Of a stretch of DNA of 64,000 nt, positions 22,986 through 33,720 are shown in pieces; the first letter of the stretch is position 1, and each line of letters starts with the position of its first letter. Below the pieces are notes generated by a model. That model searched no databases and was not told the DNA's origin. It saw only the letters and a program-made list of their open reading frames with translations. The position numbers were made by a program, and so were the translations under genes. The stretch is taken from contig NZ_JAJTBG010000001.1 in the NCBI RefSeq assembly GCF_021287045.1, forward strand, positions 124,001-188,000, written 5' to 3'. The stretch is from Oryzomicrobium sp. Lineage in GTDB: Bacteria > Pseudomonadota > Gammaproteobacteria > Burkholderiales > Rhodocyclaceae.

Positions 22986-25259
22986 TCAAACCACCGCTTC
23001 GGCCTCCTCGGCGAAGGCCAGTTTGACCTTGGGTTCGGCGCCGGATCTGTCCAGGTCCACCGTTACCCGTCCGCCGCTGGCCAGGCGGCCGAACAGCAAC
23101 TCGTCGGCCAGGGCCGAGCGGATCGTGTCCTGGATGAGCCGGGCCATGGGGCGGGCGCCCATGAGGGGATCGAAGCCCTTCTCGGCCAGGAACTCCTTGA
23201 GGGCGTCGGTGAAGATGGCTTCCACCTTCTTCTCGTGGAGCTGCTCTTCCAGCTGCATGAGGAACTTGTCCACCACCCGCAGGATGATGTCGTGGTCTAG
23301 GGGCTTGAACGAGATCACCGCGTCGAGCCGGTTGCGGAACTCCGGGGTGAACAGCCGCTTGATCTCGACCATCTCGTCGCCCACCTCCTTGTTGGAGGTG
23401 AAGCCCATCGCCGGCTTTTGCAGGTCGGCCGCTCCCGCGTTGGTGGTCATGATCACGATCACGTTGCGGAAGTCGGTCTTGCGCCCGTTGTTGTCGGTCA
23501 GGGTGCCGTGGTCCATCACCTGCAACAGGATGTTGTAGATGTCCGGGTGGGCCTTCTCGATCTCGTCGAGCAGCAGAACCGCGTGGGGCTTCTTGTTGAT
23601 GGCCTCGGTGAGCTGGCCGCCCTGGTCGAAACCTACGTAGCCCGGAGGCGCGCCGATCAGGCGCGACACGGCATGGCGCTCCATGTACTCCGACATGTCG
23701 AAGCGCACCAGTTCGATGCCCAGGCTGTAGGCCAACTGGCGGGCCACTTCGGTCTTGCCGACGCCGGTGGGGCCGGAGAAGAGGAAGGCACCGATCGGCT
23801 TGCCCGGGCTGCCCAGGCCGGAACGGGCCATCTTGATCGCCTTGGCCAGGGCGTCGATGGCCGGGTCCTGGCCGAACACCACGGCGCGCAGATCCCGGTC
23901 CAGGTTCTTCAGCGCGGCCCGGTCGTCATTGGACACGTGGGCCGGCGGGATGCGGGCGATCTTGGCCACGATGTCCTCGATCTCGGCCTTGCCGATCAGC
24001 TTCTTCTGCCGCGACTTGGGCAGGATGCGCTGGGCGGCGCCGGCCTCGTCGATCACGTCGATGGCCTTGTCCGGCAGGTGCCGGTCGTTGATGAACTTGG
24101 CCGACAACTCCACCGCCGAGGTCAGGGCGGCGTTCGAGTACTTGATGCCGTGGTGGGTCTCGAAACGGGACTTGAGGCCCTTGAGGATCTCGATGGTCTC
24201 GGCCACGGACGGCTCGGGCACGTCCACCTTCTGGAAGCGCCGCGACAGGGCGTGATCCTTCTCGAAGATGCCCCGGTACTCGGTATAGGTGGTGGCGCCG
24301 ATGCACTTCAGCTGCCCGTTGGCCAGGGCCGGCTTGAGCAGGTTGGAAGCGTCCAGGGTGCCGCCCGAGGCCGAGCCGGCCCCGATCAGGGTGTGAATCT
24401 CGTCGATGAAGAGGATCGAATGGGGCGTGTCCTGCAACTGCTTGAGCACGCCCTTGAGGCGCTGCTCGAAGTCACCGCGGTATTTGGTGCCGGCGAGCAG
24501 GGCGCCCATGTCCAGGGCGTAGACGTGGGCGTCGGCCAGTACCTCGGGCACCTCGCCCTCGACGATGCGCCGCGCCAGGCCTTCGGCGATGGCGGTCTTG
24601 CCCACGCCGGCCTCGCCCACCAGCAGCGGGTTGTTCTTGCGCCGCCGGCACAGGGTCTGGATGACCCGCTCCAACTCCTTGTCACGGCCGATCAGCGGGT
24701 CGATCTTGCCCTGCAACGCCTGGGCGTTGAGGTTGATGGTGTAGTTCTCCAGGGGGCCGGAACCGCCGCGCTCCTCGCCCTCACCCTCGTGCTCGGCCTC
24801 GCTCTTGGGCGAGGACGGCGACTGGGGCACCTTGGCCACGCCGTGGGAAATGAAGTTCACCACGTCGAGGCGCGAGATGTTCTGCTTCTGCAGGAAGTAC
24901 ACCGCGTGGGAGTCCTTCTCGCCGAAGATGGCCACCAGCACGTTGGCGCCGTTGACCTCCTTCTTGCCCGAGGACTGCACGTGCAGGATCGCCCGCTGGA
25001 TGACGCGCTGAAAACCCAGGGTCGGCTGGGTGTCGATGTCGGCGTCGCCCGAGACGGTGGGCGTGTGTTCGGTGACGAAATCGGTCAGATCGCGCCGCAG
25101 TTGTTCCAGGTTGGCGCCGCAGGCCCGCAGGGCTTCCGCCGCCGAGGGGTTGTCGAGCAGGGCCAGCAGCAGGTGCTCCACGGTGATGAACTCGTGACGC
25201 TTCTGCCGGGCCTCCACGAACGCCATGTGAAGGCTGACTTCGAGTTCCTGAGCGATCAT
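22986..25259 (-). CDS. clpA: ATP-dependent Clp protease ATP-binding subunit ClpA
   Basis: A 757-residue AAA+ unfoldase that feeds substrates, including N-degron proteins delivered by ClpS, into ClpP. N-terminal double Clp-N repeat domain (about 1-145). First AAA module with Walker [10 protein letters not shown] near residue 215 and Walker [10 protein letters not shown]. Second module with GPTGVGKTE near 495 and [12 protein letters not shown]-terminal substrate loop and a ClpP-binding IGL-type loop region in the second module. An acidic, Ser/Gly-rich linker ([15 protein letters not shown]) separates the N-domain from the first AAA module. The ATG at 25259 directly abuts the clpS stop codon, so the two are translationally coupled. 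Confidence 0.96.
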   Translation of the reverse strand: MIAQELEVSLHMAFVEARQKRHEFITVEHLLLALLDNPSAAEALRACGANLEQLRRDLTDFVTEHTPTVSGDADIDTQPTLGFQRVIQRAILHVQSSGKKEVNGANVLVAIFGEKDSHAVYFLQKQNISRLDVVNFISHGVAKVPQSPSSPKSEAEHEGEGEERGGSGPLENYTINLNAQALQGKIDPLIGRDKELERVIQTLCRRRKNNPLLVGEAGVGKTAIAEGLARRIVEGEVPEVLADAHVYALDMGALLAGTKYRGDFEQRLKGVLKQLQDTPHSILFIDEIHTLIGAGSASGGTLDASNLLKPALANGQLKCIGATTYTEYRGIFEKDHALSRRFQKVDVPEPSVAETIEILKGLKSRFETHHGIKYSNAALTSAVELSAKFINDRHLPDKAIDVIDEAGAAQRILPKSRQKKLIGKAEIEDIVAKIARIPPAHVSNDDRAALKNLDRDLRAVVFGQDPAIDALAKAIKMARSGLGSPGKPIGAFLFSGPTGVGKTEVARQLAYSLGIELVRFDMSEYMERHAVSRLIGAPPGYVGFDQGGQLTEAINKKPHAVLLLDEIEKAHPDIYNILLQVMDHGTLTDNNGRKTDFRNVIVIMTTNAGAADLQKPAMGFTSNKEVGDEMVEIKRLFTPEFRNRLDAVISFKPLDHDIILRVVDKFLMQLEEQLHEKKVEAIFTDALKEFLAEKGFDPLMGARPMARLIQDTIRSALADELLFGRLASGGRVTVDLDRSGAEPKVKLAFAEEAEAVV

Positions 25260-25574
25260 TTAATTTTCCTCCATGATGCACGCCAGCGGGTGCTGGTGCT
25301 GACGGGCGAAAGACGTGACCTGTTCCACTTTGGTCGCCGCGATGTCCCGGGGGTAGACCCCGCAGACGCCTCGTCCGTCGTTATGAACTTGGAGCATGAT
25401 TCGGGTCGCTTGTTCTCGGTTGAGCGAAAAAAAACGCTCGAGAACTTCGACCACGAAGTCCATGGGGGTGAAGTCGTCGTTGAGAATGACCACTTTGTAG
25501 AGGGGGGGAGGCGAAAGGCGGGTTTTGACCGCTTCGAGGGATTCGCCGCCGGAGGAGCGTGTGCGTGTTGCCAT
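25260..25574 (-). CDS. clpS: ATP-dependent Clp protease adaptor ClpS
   Basis: A 104-residue adaptor that binds N-terminal destabilising residues and hands substrates to ClpA. The core [20 protein letters not shown] is intact, including the NDD and the Met gate of the N-degron pocket. The later [17 protein letters not shown] and the His of the second binding loop are also present. The frame is open further upstream, but ATG 25574 gives the family N-terminus ([12 protein letters not shown], a flexible extension). The stop codon is immediately followed by the clpA ATG. A divergent cold-shock gene starts about 270 bases to the right. Confidence 0.95.
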   Translation of the reverse strand: MATRTRSSGGESLEAVKTRLSPPPLYKVVILNDDFTPMDFVVEVLERFFSLNREQATRIMLQVHNDGRGVCGVYPRDIAATKVEQVTSFARQHQHPLACIMEEN

Positions 25575-25840
25575 GCAATGGATTCTAAGCGTTCGCAACG
25601 ATTCTGCAACGTCGCTCGAGAGGCCCGGAAATAGGGTGCAAAAAATGCTTGACGGATAGCGAGAAACCATCGTACAAAAGCGCTGGTGTTCGATTCTATG
25701 CGGGTCCCGGGGGGTTTTGGCTATCCCGTTTCGCACCGGCAGCGCCCACCGCTGACGGGAATCAGACATTAAGTGGGCACACGGGGATTAATAAATAAAC
25801 CCGGGGCTTTTGAGTATTGAGTAGAAAGGAAGTTGTAAAA

Positions 25841-26044
25841 ATGGCAACTGGTACCGTTAAGTGGTTCAACGATGCTAAGGGCTTCGGGTTCATCACTCCG
25901 GACGACGGCGGCGAGGATCTGTTTGCTCACTTCTCGGCGATCACCATGAATGGTTTCAAGACGCTGAAGGAGGGGGAGAAGGTGTCCTTCGATGTGACCC
26001 AGGGTCCGAAGGGCAAGCAAGCTTCCAACATCCAGCGCGCCTAA
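25841..26044 (+). CDS. Cold-shock family protein (CspA-like)
   Basis: A 67-residue single-stranded nucleic-acid binding protein with the five-stranded cold-shock fold. RNP1 is KGFGFITP (about residues 16-23) and RNP2 is DLFAHFSAI (about 31-39). It acts as an RNA chaperone or anti-terminator. ATG 25841 with an AAGGAAG ribosome-binding site is chosen over the in-frame ATG-less extension to 25817. The leader from about 25660 to 25840 is AT-rich and long enough to carry a structured 5' UTR as in other csp genes, though no canonical cold-box could be fixed. A terminator follows 23 bases after the stop. Confidence 0.95.
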   Translation: MATGTVKWFNDAKGFGFITPDDGGEDLFAHFSAITMNGFKTLKEGEKVSFDVTQGPKGKQASNIQRA

Positions 26045-26067
26045 TCCCTTAGGCGAGCAGGAAGACG

Positions 26068-26099
26068 AAGGCCCGTCAGTCGCAAGACTGGCGGGCCTT
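26068..26099 (+). terminator. Rho-independent terminator of the cold-shock gene
   Basis: Stem AAGGCCCGTCAGTC against GACTGGCGGGCCTT with a GCAA tetraloop and a short T-rich tail (TTTGTCGTT). The A-rich left flank is weak, so termination is mainly on the plus strand. Confidence 0.85.
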
Positions 26100-26139
26100 T
26101 GTCGTTGTCGGGCTGCGTATGGGGGCGCGGGGCGTGGAA

Positions 26140-26637
26140 TTAGGCGCTTTCCGCCTGCCAGTGGCCGGATTTTCCGCCGGCTTTTTCCAGCAGGCGCAGG
26201 GACTCGATGGCCATGCCCCGATCCGCCGCCTTGCACATGTCGTAGATGGTGAGGAGGCCGACGCTGGCGGCGGTGAGTGCCTCCATTTCCACCCCGGTAC
26301 GGCCGGTGCATTCGGCGGTGGCGGTGCAGGTGACGGTGCTGGCGGCGTCGTCCAGGGCGAACTCTACCGCCACCCGGGTCAGGGCGATGGGGTGGCACAG
26401 GGGGATCAGGTCGGCGGTGCGCTTGGCGCCCTGGATGGCGGCGATGCGGGCGATGCCCAGCACGTCGCCCTTTTGGGCGTTGCCTTCCCGGATCAGGGCC
26501 AGGGTTTCCGGGAGCATCCGGATCGTGCCCACGGCCACGGCCCGGCGCGCCGTCTCCGTCTTGCCGCCCACGTCCACCATGTGGGCCTGGCCGGCGGCGT
26601 CGAAGTGGGTGAGGGGGGGGGCGGGCTGATCGGCCAT
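26140..26637 (-). CDS. moaC: Cyclic pyranopterin monophosphate synthase MoaC
   Basis: A 165-residue enzyme of molybdenum-cofactor biosynthesis that, after MoaA, rearranges 3',8-cyclo-GTP to cyclic pyranopterin monophosphate. Landmarks: [29 protein letters not shown] with the catalytic-region His, [24 protein letters not shown] and the conserved K-A-x-D-R end. The frame is open to 26688, but ATG 26637 gives the usual N-terminus and length. No other moa gene is adjacent. It converges on the cold-shock gene, separated by that gene's terminator, and diverges from the BepA-like gene with about 110 bases between. Confidence 0.95.
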   Translation of the reverse strand: MADQPAPPLTHFDAAGQAHMVDVGGKTETARRAVAVGTIRMLPETLALIREGNAQKGDVLGIARIAAIQGAKRTADLIPLCHPIALTRVAVEFALDDAASTVTCTATAECTGRTGVEMEALTAASVGLLTIYDMCKAADRGMAIESLRLLEKAGGKSGHWQAESA

Positions 26638-26746
26638 GGCGGAATCGTCGAAAAGGAGTGTAAGCGGGGGTAAAAGCGGTCTCCCCACAAGCCACCGTCA
26701 GTCGTAGGGCAAGTCGTGCCGGGAGAGCGCTGATATTATAGCGCCC

Positions 26747-28201
26747 ATGGTTTGCGCTCCCTCCCTACGGCGCCCCCTGGCGCTGGCTTTTGCCCTGCTG
26801 CTGGCCTTCGGGCCGAGCGGCCCGCTGCGTGCCGAAGGGCTGCCCGACCTGGGCGATGCCGCCCAGGCCGACGTTTCGCCCCAGATGGAAAAGAAGGTCG
26901 GTGAACAGATCTTCAACGACATCCGCCGCGACCCGGATTACCTCAACGATCCGGAGATCACCGACTACCTGAACCGGATCGGCGGGCGGCTGACGGCGGC
27001 CAGCCCGGACCCGGCCTTCGGCTATACCTTCTTCGCCCTCAAGGACCCCACGATCAACGCCTTCGCCACCTTCGGCGGCTACGTGGGCGTCAATACCGGG
27101 CTGCTCACCGCCGCCCAGACCGAGTCCGAACTGGCCGGGGTGCTGGCCCACGAAATTTCCCACGTCACCCAGCACCACCTAGCCCGGGGCATCGCCAAGG
27201 ACAAGCAGACCTCGATCGCCTCCATGGTGGCCCTGGCCCTGGGCATCCTGGCAGCCCGCTCCAACACCCAGGTGGCTGGCGCCGCCATGGTGTCGGCCCA
27301 GGCTGGCGCCATCCAGTCGTCCCTGGCCTTTTCCCGGGAGTTCGAGCGGGAGGCGGACCGGATCGGCTTCCAGACTATGCAGAAGGCCGGCTTCGACCCT
27401 CACGGCATGGCCGACTTCTTCGCCCGCCTGCAACAGGCCACCCGGCTCTACGAAAACAACGCCCCGGCCTACCTGCGCACCCACCCCCTGACGGTGGAGC
27501 GGATCGCCGACATGCAGAACCGGGTGCAGAACCTGCCCTACCGGCAGGTCACCGACAGCCCCGACTTCCAGTTGGTGCGGGCCAAGGTGCGCTCCATGGA
27601 CGGCACCCCCAAGGAGGCGGTGGCCTATTTCGAGCAGTTGCTGCGCGAACACAAGTACGTCAGCGAATCCGCCGCCCACCTGGGTCTGGCCCGGGCCGCC
27701 CTGCGCGCCAACGACACGGCCCTGGCCGAGCGGGAGTTGCAGGTCCTGCGCCGGGCCAAGCTCAATTCGGCCATGGTCGATAGCCTGGCGGCGGAAATCC
27801 GCATGGCCGCCGGCGACAAGGCCGGCGCCGAGGCCGCCTACCGGGACGGCCTGAAGCGCTTCCCCTTCGCTCGGGGGCTGATCTACGGGCTGGGCGACAC
27901 CCTCTACGCCACCAACCGTTTCACCGACGCGGCGGCCTTTGCCGAGAACCAGATCCAGACCTATCCCCAGGACCCGTCCTTCTACTTCCTGCTGGCCAAG
28001 AGCCAGGCCGCCCTGGGCCGCCAGCTCGCCCAGCACCGGGCCCTGGCCGAGGCCTACGCCTTGCAGGGGCAGACCGCCCAGGCGGTGGAGCAGCTCACCC
28101 TGGCCCAGCGCGCCGGCGACGGCAACTTCTACGACCAGTCGGTGGTGGAAGCCCGGCTCAAGGAGCTGAAGGCCCGGCTGGCGGAGGAAAAACGGCGCTG
28201 A
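26747..28201 (+). CDS. bepA: BepA-like M48 metalloprotease with TPR domain
   Basis: A 484-residue periplasmic protein. Sec signal peptide at residues 1-29 (cleavage after LRA). M48 peptidase domain with the zinc motif HEISH near residue 135 and the third ligand Glu in EREADRIGF near 200. Gly-rich helical region at 160-190. C-terminal TPR repeats from about 290 to 470. This matches BepA/YfgC, which degrades or assists outer-membrane proteins stalled on BAM and promotes LptD maturation. The ATG at 26747 begins a plausible signal peptide. A tusA gene follows in the same orientation after 160 bases. The orthology to E. coli BepA is by architecture. Confidence 0.88.
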   Translation: MVCAPSLRRPLALAFALLLAFGPSGPLRAEGLPDLGDAAQADVSPQMEKKVGEQIFNDIRRDPDYLNDPEITDYLNRIGGRLTAASPDPAFGYTFFALKDPTINAFATFGGYVGVNTGLLTAAQTESELAGVLAHEISHVTQHHLARGIAKDKQTSIASMVALALGILAARSNTQVAGAAMVSAQAGAIQSSLAFSREFEREADRIGFQTMQKAGFDPHGMADFFARLQQATRLYENNAPAYLRTHPLTVERIADMQNRVQNLPYRQVTDSPDFQLVRAKVRSMDGTPKEAVAYFEQLLREHKYVSESAAHLGLARAALRANDTALAERELQVLRRAKLNSAMVDSLAAEIRMAAGDKAGAEAAYRDGLKRFPFARGLIYGLGDTLYATNRFTDAAAFAENQIQTYPQDPSFYFLLAKSQAALGRQLAQHRALAEAYALQGQTAQAVEQLTLAQRAGDGNFYDQSVVEARLKELKARLAEEKRR

Positions 28202-28361
28202 CCCGCCCCTGACGCCGGCCATGGATGGAGTAGAATGGTCGGCGCTGCGGTGCCCCGCCCCGGGCCGCTTGATCGCTGGGGAGCGGGGGATTCGCAGGCC
28301 GTGCCGGCGGCTCGCTCCGATGCCGCTTCTGCCCGATCCCGCCTCTTTCCTGCACGACGCC

Positions 28362-28598
28362 ATGACCACTCCTGCCTTCGACCGCGAGCTCGACGTAAAG
28401 GGCCTCAACTGCCCCCTGCCCATCCTCCGCACCAAGAAAACCTTGGCAGAGATGAGTTCGGGCCAAGTGCTCAAGGTGCTCGCCACCGACCCGGGGTCGG
28501 TCAAGGACTTCCAGGCCTTCGCCCGGCAGACCGGCAACGAGCTGCTCGGCAGCGACGAAGACAGCCAGGTCTTCTCCTTCTTCCTCAAGCGCAAGTAA
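28362..28598 (+). CDS. tusA: TusA family sulfurtransferase
   Basis: A 78-residue protein with the two-layer SirA/TusA fold. The signature DVKGLNCPLPILRTKK carries the active-site Cys in CPxP near residue 17, and ATDPGSVKDFQAFARQTG follows. It relays persulphide sulphur for thio-modification of tRNA or molybdopterin, or for dissimilatory sulphur traffic. ATG 28362 gives the family start; the frame is open to 28221 but the extension is low-complexity. It lies between bepA and pabB in the same orientation. The exact acceptor cannot be told, since no tusBCDE genes are present. Confidence 0.9.
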   Translation: MTTPAFDRELDVKGLNCPLPILRTKKTLAEMSSGQVLKVLATDPGSVKDFQAFARQTGNELLGSDEDSQVFSFFLKRK

Positions 28599-28653
28599 GC
28601 CTTTAGCCTCAAGCCCCGCTTGGGGCCTGCGGCCCCAGGGCCGTTCCATCGCC

Positions 28654-30525
28654 GTGGCCGCAGACGCTTTCCCTTTTCTTCCCCTGCCCGACGCCCCGCT
28701 TCCCGGGGCGTTCGCCCTGCTCGACGACGGGGCCGGTGGCGCCTGGTACTACCATGGCCTGGTAGCCGCCTGTACCGTGGACGGCCCCGCCGCCTGGGAG
28801 GCGACCCTGGACCGGGTTGCCGCCTGGAATGACGCCGGCCACACGGTAGTCGCCGCCCTGGGCTATGAGCTGGGACTGGCCCTGGAACCGGCCGTGGGCG
28901 TAGCGCCGCCGCCCGGCCCCCTGGCCCGTTTCTGGTGCTTCGAGAGCCGCGACCACCTGGACGGAACGGCGCGCCAGGCTTGGCTTTCCGCGTGGCAGTC
29001 GTCAAACCCCGCGTGGATAGGCGATCTCCAGCCTGCCATGGCGGAGATGCCCTATCGGCGCGGGGTTCAGCGCATCCGTGATTACATCGCCGCCGGCGAT
29101 TGCTACCAAGTCAATTTCACCTTCCCCGTCACCGGCCGCTGCATCGGCCATCCCCTGCGTCTCTACGCCGACCTGTGCGCCCGCCAGCCGGTGGGCTGCG
29201 GCGGCGTGGTGATGCACGACGAGGGCGCCATCCTGTCGCTGTCGCCGGAGCTGTTCCTCGAACGCCAGGGCGCCCGGCTCGTCTCCCGGCCGATGAAGGG
29301 CACCGCCCCGCGGGGCGCCACGCCGGCCGAGGACGCGGCGGCCCGGGCGGCCCTGGCCGCCTCCGCCAAGGACCGGGCCGAGAACGTGATGATCGTGGAC
29401 CTGATCCGCAACGACCTGGCCCGGGTGGCGGAAACGGGATCGGTGACGGTGGAGCGCCTGTTCGACGTCGAGCCCTATCCCACGGTATTGCAGATGACCT
29501 CCACCGTGGCGGCGACCCAGCGCCCCAACGCCGGGCTGGCCGAGATCCTGGCGGCCCTCTTTCCCTGCGGCTCGATCACTGGCGCCCCCAAGGTGCGGGC
29601 CATGCAGATCGTCGCCGAACTGGAGGGGGAACCCCGGGGGCTGTACACCGGCAGCCTGGGCTGGATCGCGCCGGGGGGCGACTTCCGCTTCAACGTGGCC
29701 ATCCGCACCGTCGAGCTGGCCCGGGACGGCACCCTGCGCCTGGGGGTGGGCAGCGGCATCACCTATGGCTCCGATCCGGCGGCGGAATACCGGGAGTGCC
29801 TGCTCAAGGCCCGCTTTCTCACCGATGCCGCCCTCGCAGGGGATGTGGCCCAGGCGCCGCGTCTGATCGAAACCCTGCGCTTGGAGGTGGATGCCGGCGG
29901 TGCCCGCTACCCCCGGCTGGACGGCCACCGGGCCCGGGTGACCCGCTCGGCGGCAGCTCTCGGTTTCGTCTGCGACTGGCTGGCCGTAGCGCGGGCACTG
30001 GAACAGGCCGGAGCGGAGGCCCGCCGCGAATGGGCGCAAGCCGGCCAGGCCGGCGGCTCCCCCGCCGCCTGGCGGGTACGCCTGACCCTGGGCCGGAGCG
30101 GCGATGTGGAAATCGCCCGGGCGCCCCTCGACCCCTTGCCCGCCGGTCCCCTGGCCTTGCTGCCGGCGGCCGAGCCGGTGGATTCCCGGGACGGCTGGCT
30201 GGCCCACAAGACCACCGTGCGCGGCCGCTACGACCGGGCCCTGACCGGCCTGGCCGCCACGCCGGAAGTCTTCGACGTGCTCTACTGCAACGAGCGCGGC
30301 GAAGTGGCCGAAGGGGCGCGCAGCACCCTGTTCGCCCGCATCGATGGCCGCCTGCTGACCCCGCCCCTGGCCTGCGGGGTGTTGCCCGGGGTGCTGCGCG
30401 CCGAGTTGCTGGCCCGGGGCGCGGCCGAGGAAGCGATACTGACCCCCGCCGACCTGCAACGCGCCGAGGCCCTCTATTGCGGCAACGCCCTGCGCGGGCT
30501 GGTACCGGTGCACCTGCGGGATTGA
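28654..30525 (+). CDS. pabB: Fused aminodeoxychorismate synthase component I / 4-amino-4-deoxychorismate lyase (PabB-PabC)
   Basis: A 623-residue bifunctional enzyme of p-aminobenzoate (folate) synthesis. Residues to about 390 are a chorismate-binding domain: the PMKGTAPRG motif, ENVMIVDLIRNDL, FPCGSITGAPKVRAMQIV, and GVGSGITYGSDPAAEYREC. From about 410 a class IV PLP aminotransferase-fold lyase follows, with the PLP lysine in AHKTTVRGRYD near residue 517 and ARSTLFARIDGRLLTPPL downstream. The domains are joined without a stop. The start is a GTG at 28654, and the first 110 residues are a divergent N-terminal part. The glutaminase PabA is not in the window. TusA lies just upstream. Confidence 0.92.
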   Translation: MAADAFPFLPLPDAPLPGAFALLDDGAGGAWYYHGLVAACTVDGPAAWEATLDRVAAWNDAGHTVVAALGYELGLALEPAVGVAPPPGPLARFWCFESRDHLDGTARQAWLSAWQSSNPAWIGDLQPAMAEMPYRRGVQRIRDYIAAGDCYQVNFTFPVTGRCIGHPLRLYADLCARQPVGCGGVVMHDEGAILSLSPELFLERQGARLVSRPMKGTAPRGATPAEDAAARAALAASAKDRAENVMIVDLIRNDLARVAETGSVTVERLFDVEPYPTVLQMTSTVAATQRPNAGLAEILAALFPCGSITGAPKVRAMQIVAELEGEPRGLYTGSLGWIAPGGDFRFNVAIRTVELARDGTLRLGVGSGITYGSDPAAEYRECLLKARFLTDAALAGDVAQAPRLIETLRLEVDAGGARYPRLDGHRARVTRSAAALGFVCDWLAVARALEQAGAEARREWAQAGQAGGSPAAWRVRLTLGRSGDVEIARAPLDPLPAGPLALLPAAEPVDSRDGWLAHKTTVRGRYDRALTGLAATPEVFDVLYCNERGEVAEGARSTLFARIDGRLLTPPLACGVLPGVLRAELLARGAAEEAILTPADLQRAEALYCGNALRGLVPVHLRD

Positions 30526-30572
30526 TGCGGCGCCCGGGGCGCGCACTGCCCGCCGGGTGCCTGTGACACGGA

Positions 30573-30604
30573 ATGAGAAAGCCGCCCGAAGGCGGCTTTC
30601 TCAT
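30573..30604. terminator. Bidirectional Rho-independent terminator
   Basis: A perfect palindrome with stem GAGAAAGCCGCC/GGCGGCTTTCTC and loop CGAA. It lies between the convergent pabB and valS genes. Confidence 0.88.
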
Positions 30605-30640
30605 TGGCGTTGCCGGCAGTACCGGCACCGGGGCTCCGGA

Positions 30641-33484
30641 TCAGCCGCCCAGCTTGGCCAGTTGCGGCTTGAGCTGCTCCAGGGTGGCAGAGAAATCGGC
30701 CAGGCGCTTCTTCTCCTGATCCACCACCGCCGCCGGGGCCCGGGCGACGAAGCTCTCGTTACCGAGCTTGGCCGAGGCCCGGGAAATCTCGCCTTCGAGG
30801 CGGGCGATTTCCTTGGACAGGCGTTCCTTCTCGGCGGTCACGTCGATCTCCACCTGAAGCATCAGACGGGTTTCGCCGGCCACGGCCACCGGGGCCAGGC
30901 TGTCGGCGGGCAGGTCGTCCACCACGCTGATCTCGGAGAGGCGTGCCAGGGCAGCCAGGTAGGGCAGGTGCGGCGCCAGCTCGGCAGCATCGCCGGCCAC
31001 CACCAGGGGCGCCTTCACCGACGGGGAGATGGTCATCTCGCCGCGCAGGTTGCGGCAGGCCGACACCAGGGCCTTAAGGCGCTCCACCTTGGCCTCGGAT
31101 TCCGGGTCGATGCGGGCCGGGTTGGCCTCCGGATAGGGGGCGAGCATGATCGACGGGTGGGTCTTGCGCCCGGCGATGGGGGCCACGGTCTGCCACAGCT
31201 CTTCGGTGATGAAGGGCAGCAGCGGGTGGGCCAGGCGCAGGATGGTTTCCAGCACCCGCACCAGGGTGCGCCGGGCGCCCCGGGCCAGGGCGTCGTCGCT
31301 GCCGTTGATCTGCACCTTGGCCAGTTCCACGTACCAGTCGCAGAACTCGTCCCAGACGAAGCGGTAGATGGCCTGGGCAAGCAGGTCGAAGCGGTAGTCG
31401 GTGAAATACTGGGCGACTTCCGCTTCCAGGCGTTGCAGCTGGCTGACGATCCAGCGGTCGGCGAAGCTGAACTGGAGCGGTGCGGCGCCCGGGGTGGCCG
31501 GGCAGGAGCCGTCGGCGGCCTGGCTGTGTTCGAGGGCCAGGTCGTGGCCTTCCACGTTCATCAGCACGAAGCGGGTGGCGTTCCACAGCTTGTTGCAGAA
31601 GTTGCGGTAGCCCTCGCAGCGGTTCAGGTCGAACTTGATGTCGCGGCCCGGGCTGGCCAGGCTGGCGAAGGTGAAGCGCAGGGCGTCGGTGCCGAAGGCG
31701 GGGATGCCGTCGGGGAATTCCTTGCGGGTCTTCTTCTCGATCTGGGCGGCCTGCTTGGGGTTCATCAGGCCGAAGGTGCGTTTCTTGACCAGGTCTTCGA
31801 TACCGATGCCGTCGATCAGGTCGATGGGGTCGAGCACGTTGCCCTTGGACTTGGACATCTTCTGGCCTTCGCCGTCGCGGATCAGGCCGTGCACATAGAC
31901 GTGCTTGAACGGGATCTTGCCGGTGATGTGCTTGGTCATCATGACCATGCGCGCCACCCAGAAGAAGATGATGTCGAAGCCCGTGACCAGCACGGAGGAG
32001 GGCAGGTACAGATCCAGGGCCGGGTTGGACTTGGCCGGGTATTCGGGGGTCCAGTCCAGGGTGGAGAAGGGCCACAGGGCGGAGGAGTACCAGGTGTCCA
32101 GCACGTCCGCATCCCGGGTCAGCTGGCCGGCGTAACCGGCGGCATCGGCCTGGGCCCGGGCCTCCTCTTCGTTGTGGGCGACGAAGACTTCGCCGTTCAC
32201 ACCGTACCAGGCGGGAATCTGGTGGCCCCACCACAGCTGGCGGGAGATGCACCAGTCCTGGATGTTGTTGAGCCACTGGTTATAGGTGTTCACCCAGTTT
32301 TCCGGGTAGAACTTGATCTCGCCGGACTGCACCACGTCCAGGGCCTTCTCGGTGATGGACTTGCCGTCCTCGCCCGGTTTGGACATGGCGACGAACCACT
32401 GGTCGGTGAGCATGGGCTCGATGACCACGCCGGTACGGTCGCCGCGGGGCACCTTGAGCTTGTGCTTGTCGGTCTTTTCCAGGATGCCCAGGGCTTCCAG
32501 GTCTTCCACCACCACCTTGCGGGCATCGAAACGGTCCAGGCCCCGGTACTTCTCGGGGGCGTGGTCGTTGATCTTGCCGTCCAGGGTGAGAATAGAGATG
32601 AGGGGCAGGTTGTGGCGCTGGCCCACGGCGTAGTCGTTGAAGTCGTGAGCCGGGGTGACCTTGACCACGCCGGTGCCGAATTCCATGTCCACATAGGCGT
32701 CGGCGATGACCGGAATTTCCCGGTCGGTGAGGGGCAGCTTCACCATCTTGCCGATGAGGTGCTTGTAGCGCTCATCTTCCGGGTGGACCATGACGGCGGT
32801 ATCGCCCAGCATGGTCTCGGGCCGGGTGGTGGCCACGGTCAGGGTGGCACTGCCGTCTGCCAGGGGGTAGCGGATGTGCCACATGAAACCGTCTTCCTCT
32901 TCCTGCACCACTTCCAGGTCGGAGACGGCGGTGTGCAGCTTCGGGTCCCAGTTCACCAGGCGCTTGCCGCGGTAAATCAGGCCTTCCTTGTAGAGGCGGA
33001 CGAAGGATTCGGTGACGATCTTGTTGAGGCCGGCGTCCATGGTGAAGCGTTCCCGCTTCCAGTCCGGGCTGGTGCCCAGGCGGCGCATCTGGCGGGTGAT
33101 GGTGCCGCCGGAGTATTCCTTCCACTCCCACACCTTCTCCAGAAACTTCTCCCGGCCCAGGTCGTGGCGGGAAATGCCCTGGGCGTCCAGCTGGCGCTCC
33201 ACCACGATCTGGGTGGCGATGCCGGCGTGGTCGGTGCCCGGCTGCCACAGGGTGTTGCGACCCTTCATCCGGTAGTAGCGGGTGAGGGCATCCATGATGG
33301 TCTGGTTGAAGCCGTGGCCCATGTGCAGGGTGCCGGTGACATTGGGCGGCGGCAGCAGGATGCAGAAGGACTGGTCGGCGGGCTTGGTGGTGTCCAGGCC
33401 GGCGGCGAAGTAGCCGCTTTCTTCCCAGGCGGGGTACCAGCGGCCTTCGATGGCGGCGGGTTCAAAGCTCTTGGCGAGTTCCAT
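30641..33484 (-). CDS. valS: Valyl-tRNA synthetase
   Basis: A 947-residue class I synthetase charging tRNA-Val. The HIGH motif appears as HMGH near residue 55 ([15 protein letters not shown]). The editing CP1 domain spans about 190-400 with [18 protein letters not shown] is present in [12 protein letters not shown] near 541. An anticodon-binding domain follows and a C-terminal coiled-coil arm at about 880-947 ([16 protein letters not shown]). Length and motifs are standard for bacteria. The ATG at 33484 begins [18 protein letters not shown]. It lies downstream of holC and the Ala/Pro-rich gene on the same strand with a gap of 236 bases, so it may have its own promoter. Confidence 0.97.
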   Translation of the reverse strand: MELAKSFEPAAIEGRWYPAWEESGYFAAGLDTTKPADQSFCILLPPPNVTGTLHMGHGFNQTIMDALTRYYRMKGRNTLWQPGTDHAGIATQIVVERQLDAQGISRHDLGREKFLEKVWEWKEYSGGTITRQMRRLGTSPDWKRERFTMDAGLNKIVTESFVRLYKEGLIYRGKRLVNWDPKLHTAVSDLEVVQEEEDGFMWHIRYPLADGSATLTVATTRPETMLGDTAVMVHPEDERYKHLIGKMVKLPLTDREIPVIADAYVDMEFGTGVVKVTPAHDFNDYAVGQRHNLPLISILTLDGKINDHAPEKYRGLDRFDARKVVVEDLEALGILEKTDKHKLKVPRGDRTGVVIEPMLTDQWFVAMSKPGEDGKSITEKALDVVQSGEIKFYPENWVNTYNQWLNNIQDWCISRQLWWGHQIPAWYGVNGEVFVAHNEEEARAQADAAGYAGQLTRDADVLDTWYSSALWPFSTLDWTPEYPAKSNPALDLYLPSSVLVTGFDIIFFWVARMVMMTKHITGKIPFKHVYVHGLIRDGEGQKMSKSKGNVLDPIDLIDGIGIEDLVKKRTFGLMNPKQAAQIEKKTRKEFPDGIPAFGTDALRFTFASLASPGRDIKFDLNRCEGYRNFCNKLWNATRFVLMNVEGHDLALEHSQAADGSCPATPGAAPLQFSFADRWIVSQLQRLEAEVAQYFTDYRFDLLAQAIYRFVWDEFCDWYVELAKVQINGSDDALARGARRTLVRVLETILRLAHPLLPFITEELWQTVAPIAGRKTHPSIMLAPYPEANPARIDPESEAKVERLKALVSACRNLRGEMTISPSVKAPLVVAGDAAELAPHLPYLAALARLSEISVVDDLPADSLAPVAVAGETRLMLQVEIDVTAEKERLSKEIARLEGEISRASAKLGNESFVARAPAAVVDQEKKRLADFSATLEQLKPQLAKLGG

Positions 33485-33720
33485 GGCGAACGGTGGCGAG
33501 ACTGGATGGAGGCGAAGGCGGATGCGGGCGCATCCGGATCGATGGATCGATAGAAGGCCGGTCCGGCGGCGGAGTGCGGAAAGGCAGGCCGGGCGCTGGC
33601 GGAAAACCGGAAATTATACCCGACCGGAGCCGGCCCTCCCGGCGGTGTGCCGTGGGGGCGGCTTGCCGGGAGTCAGGCTGGGTGTCGCGCCGTGAAGGAG
33701 GCGGCGGCTCAGGCCACGAT

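Noticed and set aside
23418-25634. A 738-codon plus-strand frame opposite clpA and clpS
   Set aside because: Antisense shadow; clpA and clpS are unmistakable on the minus strand.
30557-33553. A 998-codon open frame on the plus strand opposite valS
   Set aside because: It mirrors the codon structure of valS on the other strand and encodes a His/Gly/Val/Gln-rich sequence without any domain. This is the usual antisense shadow in high-GC genes.
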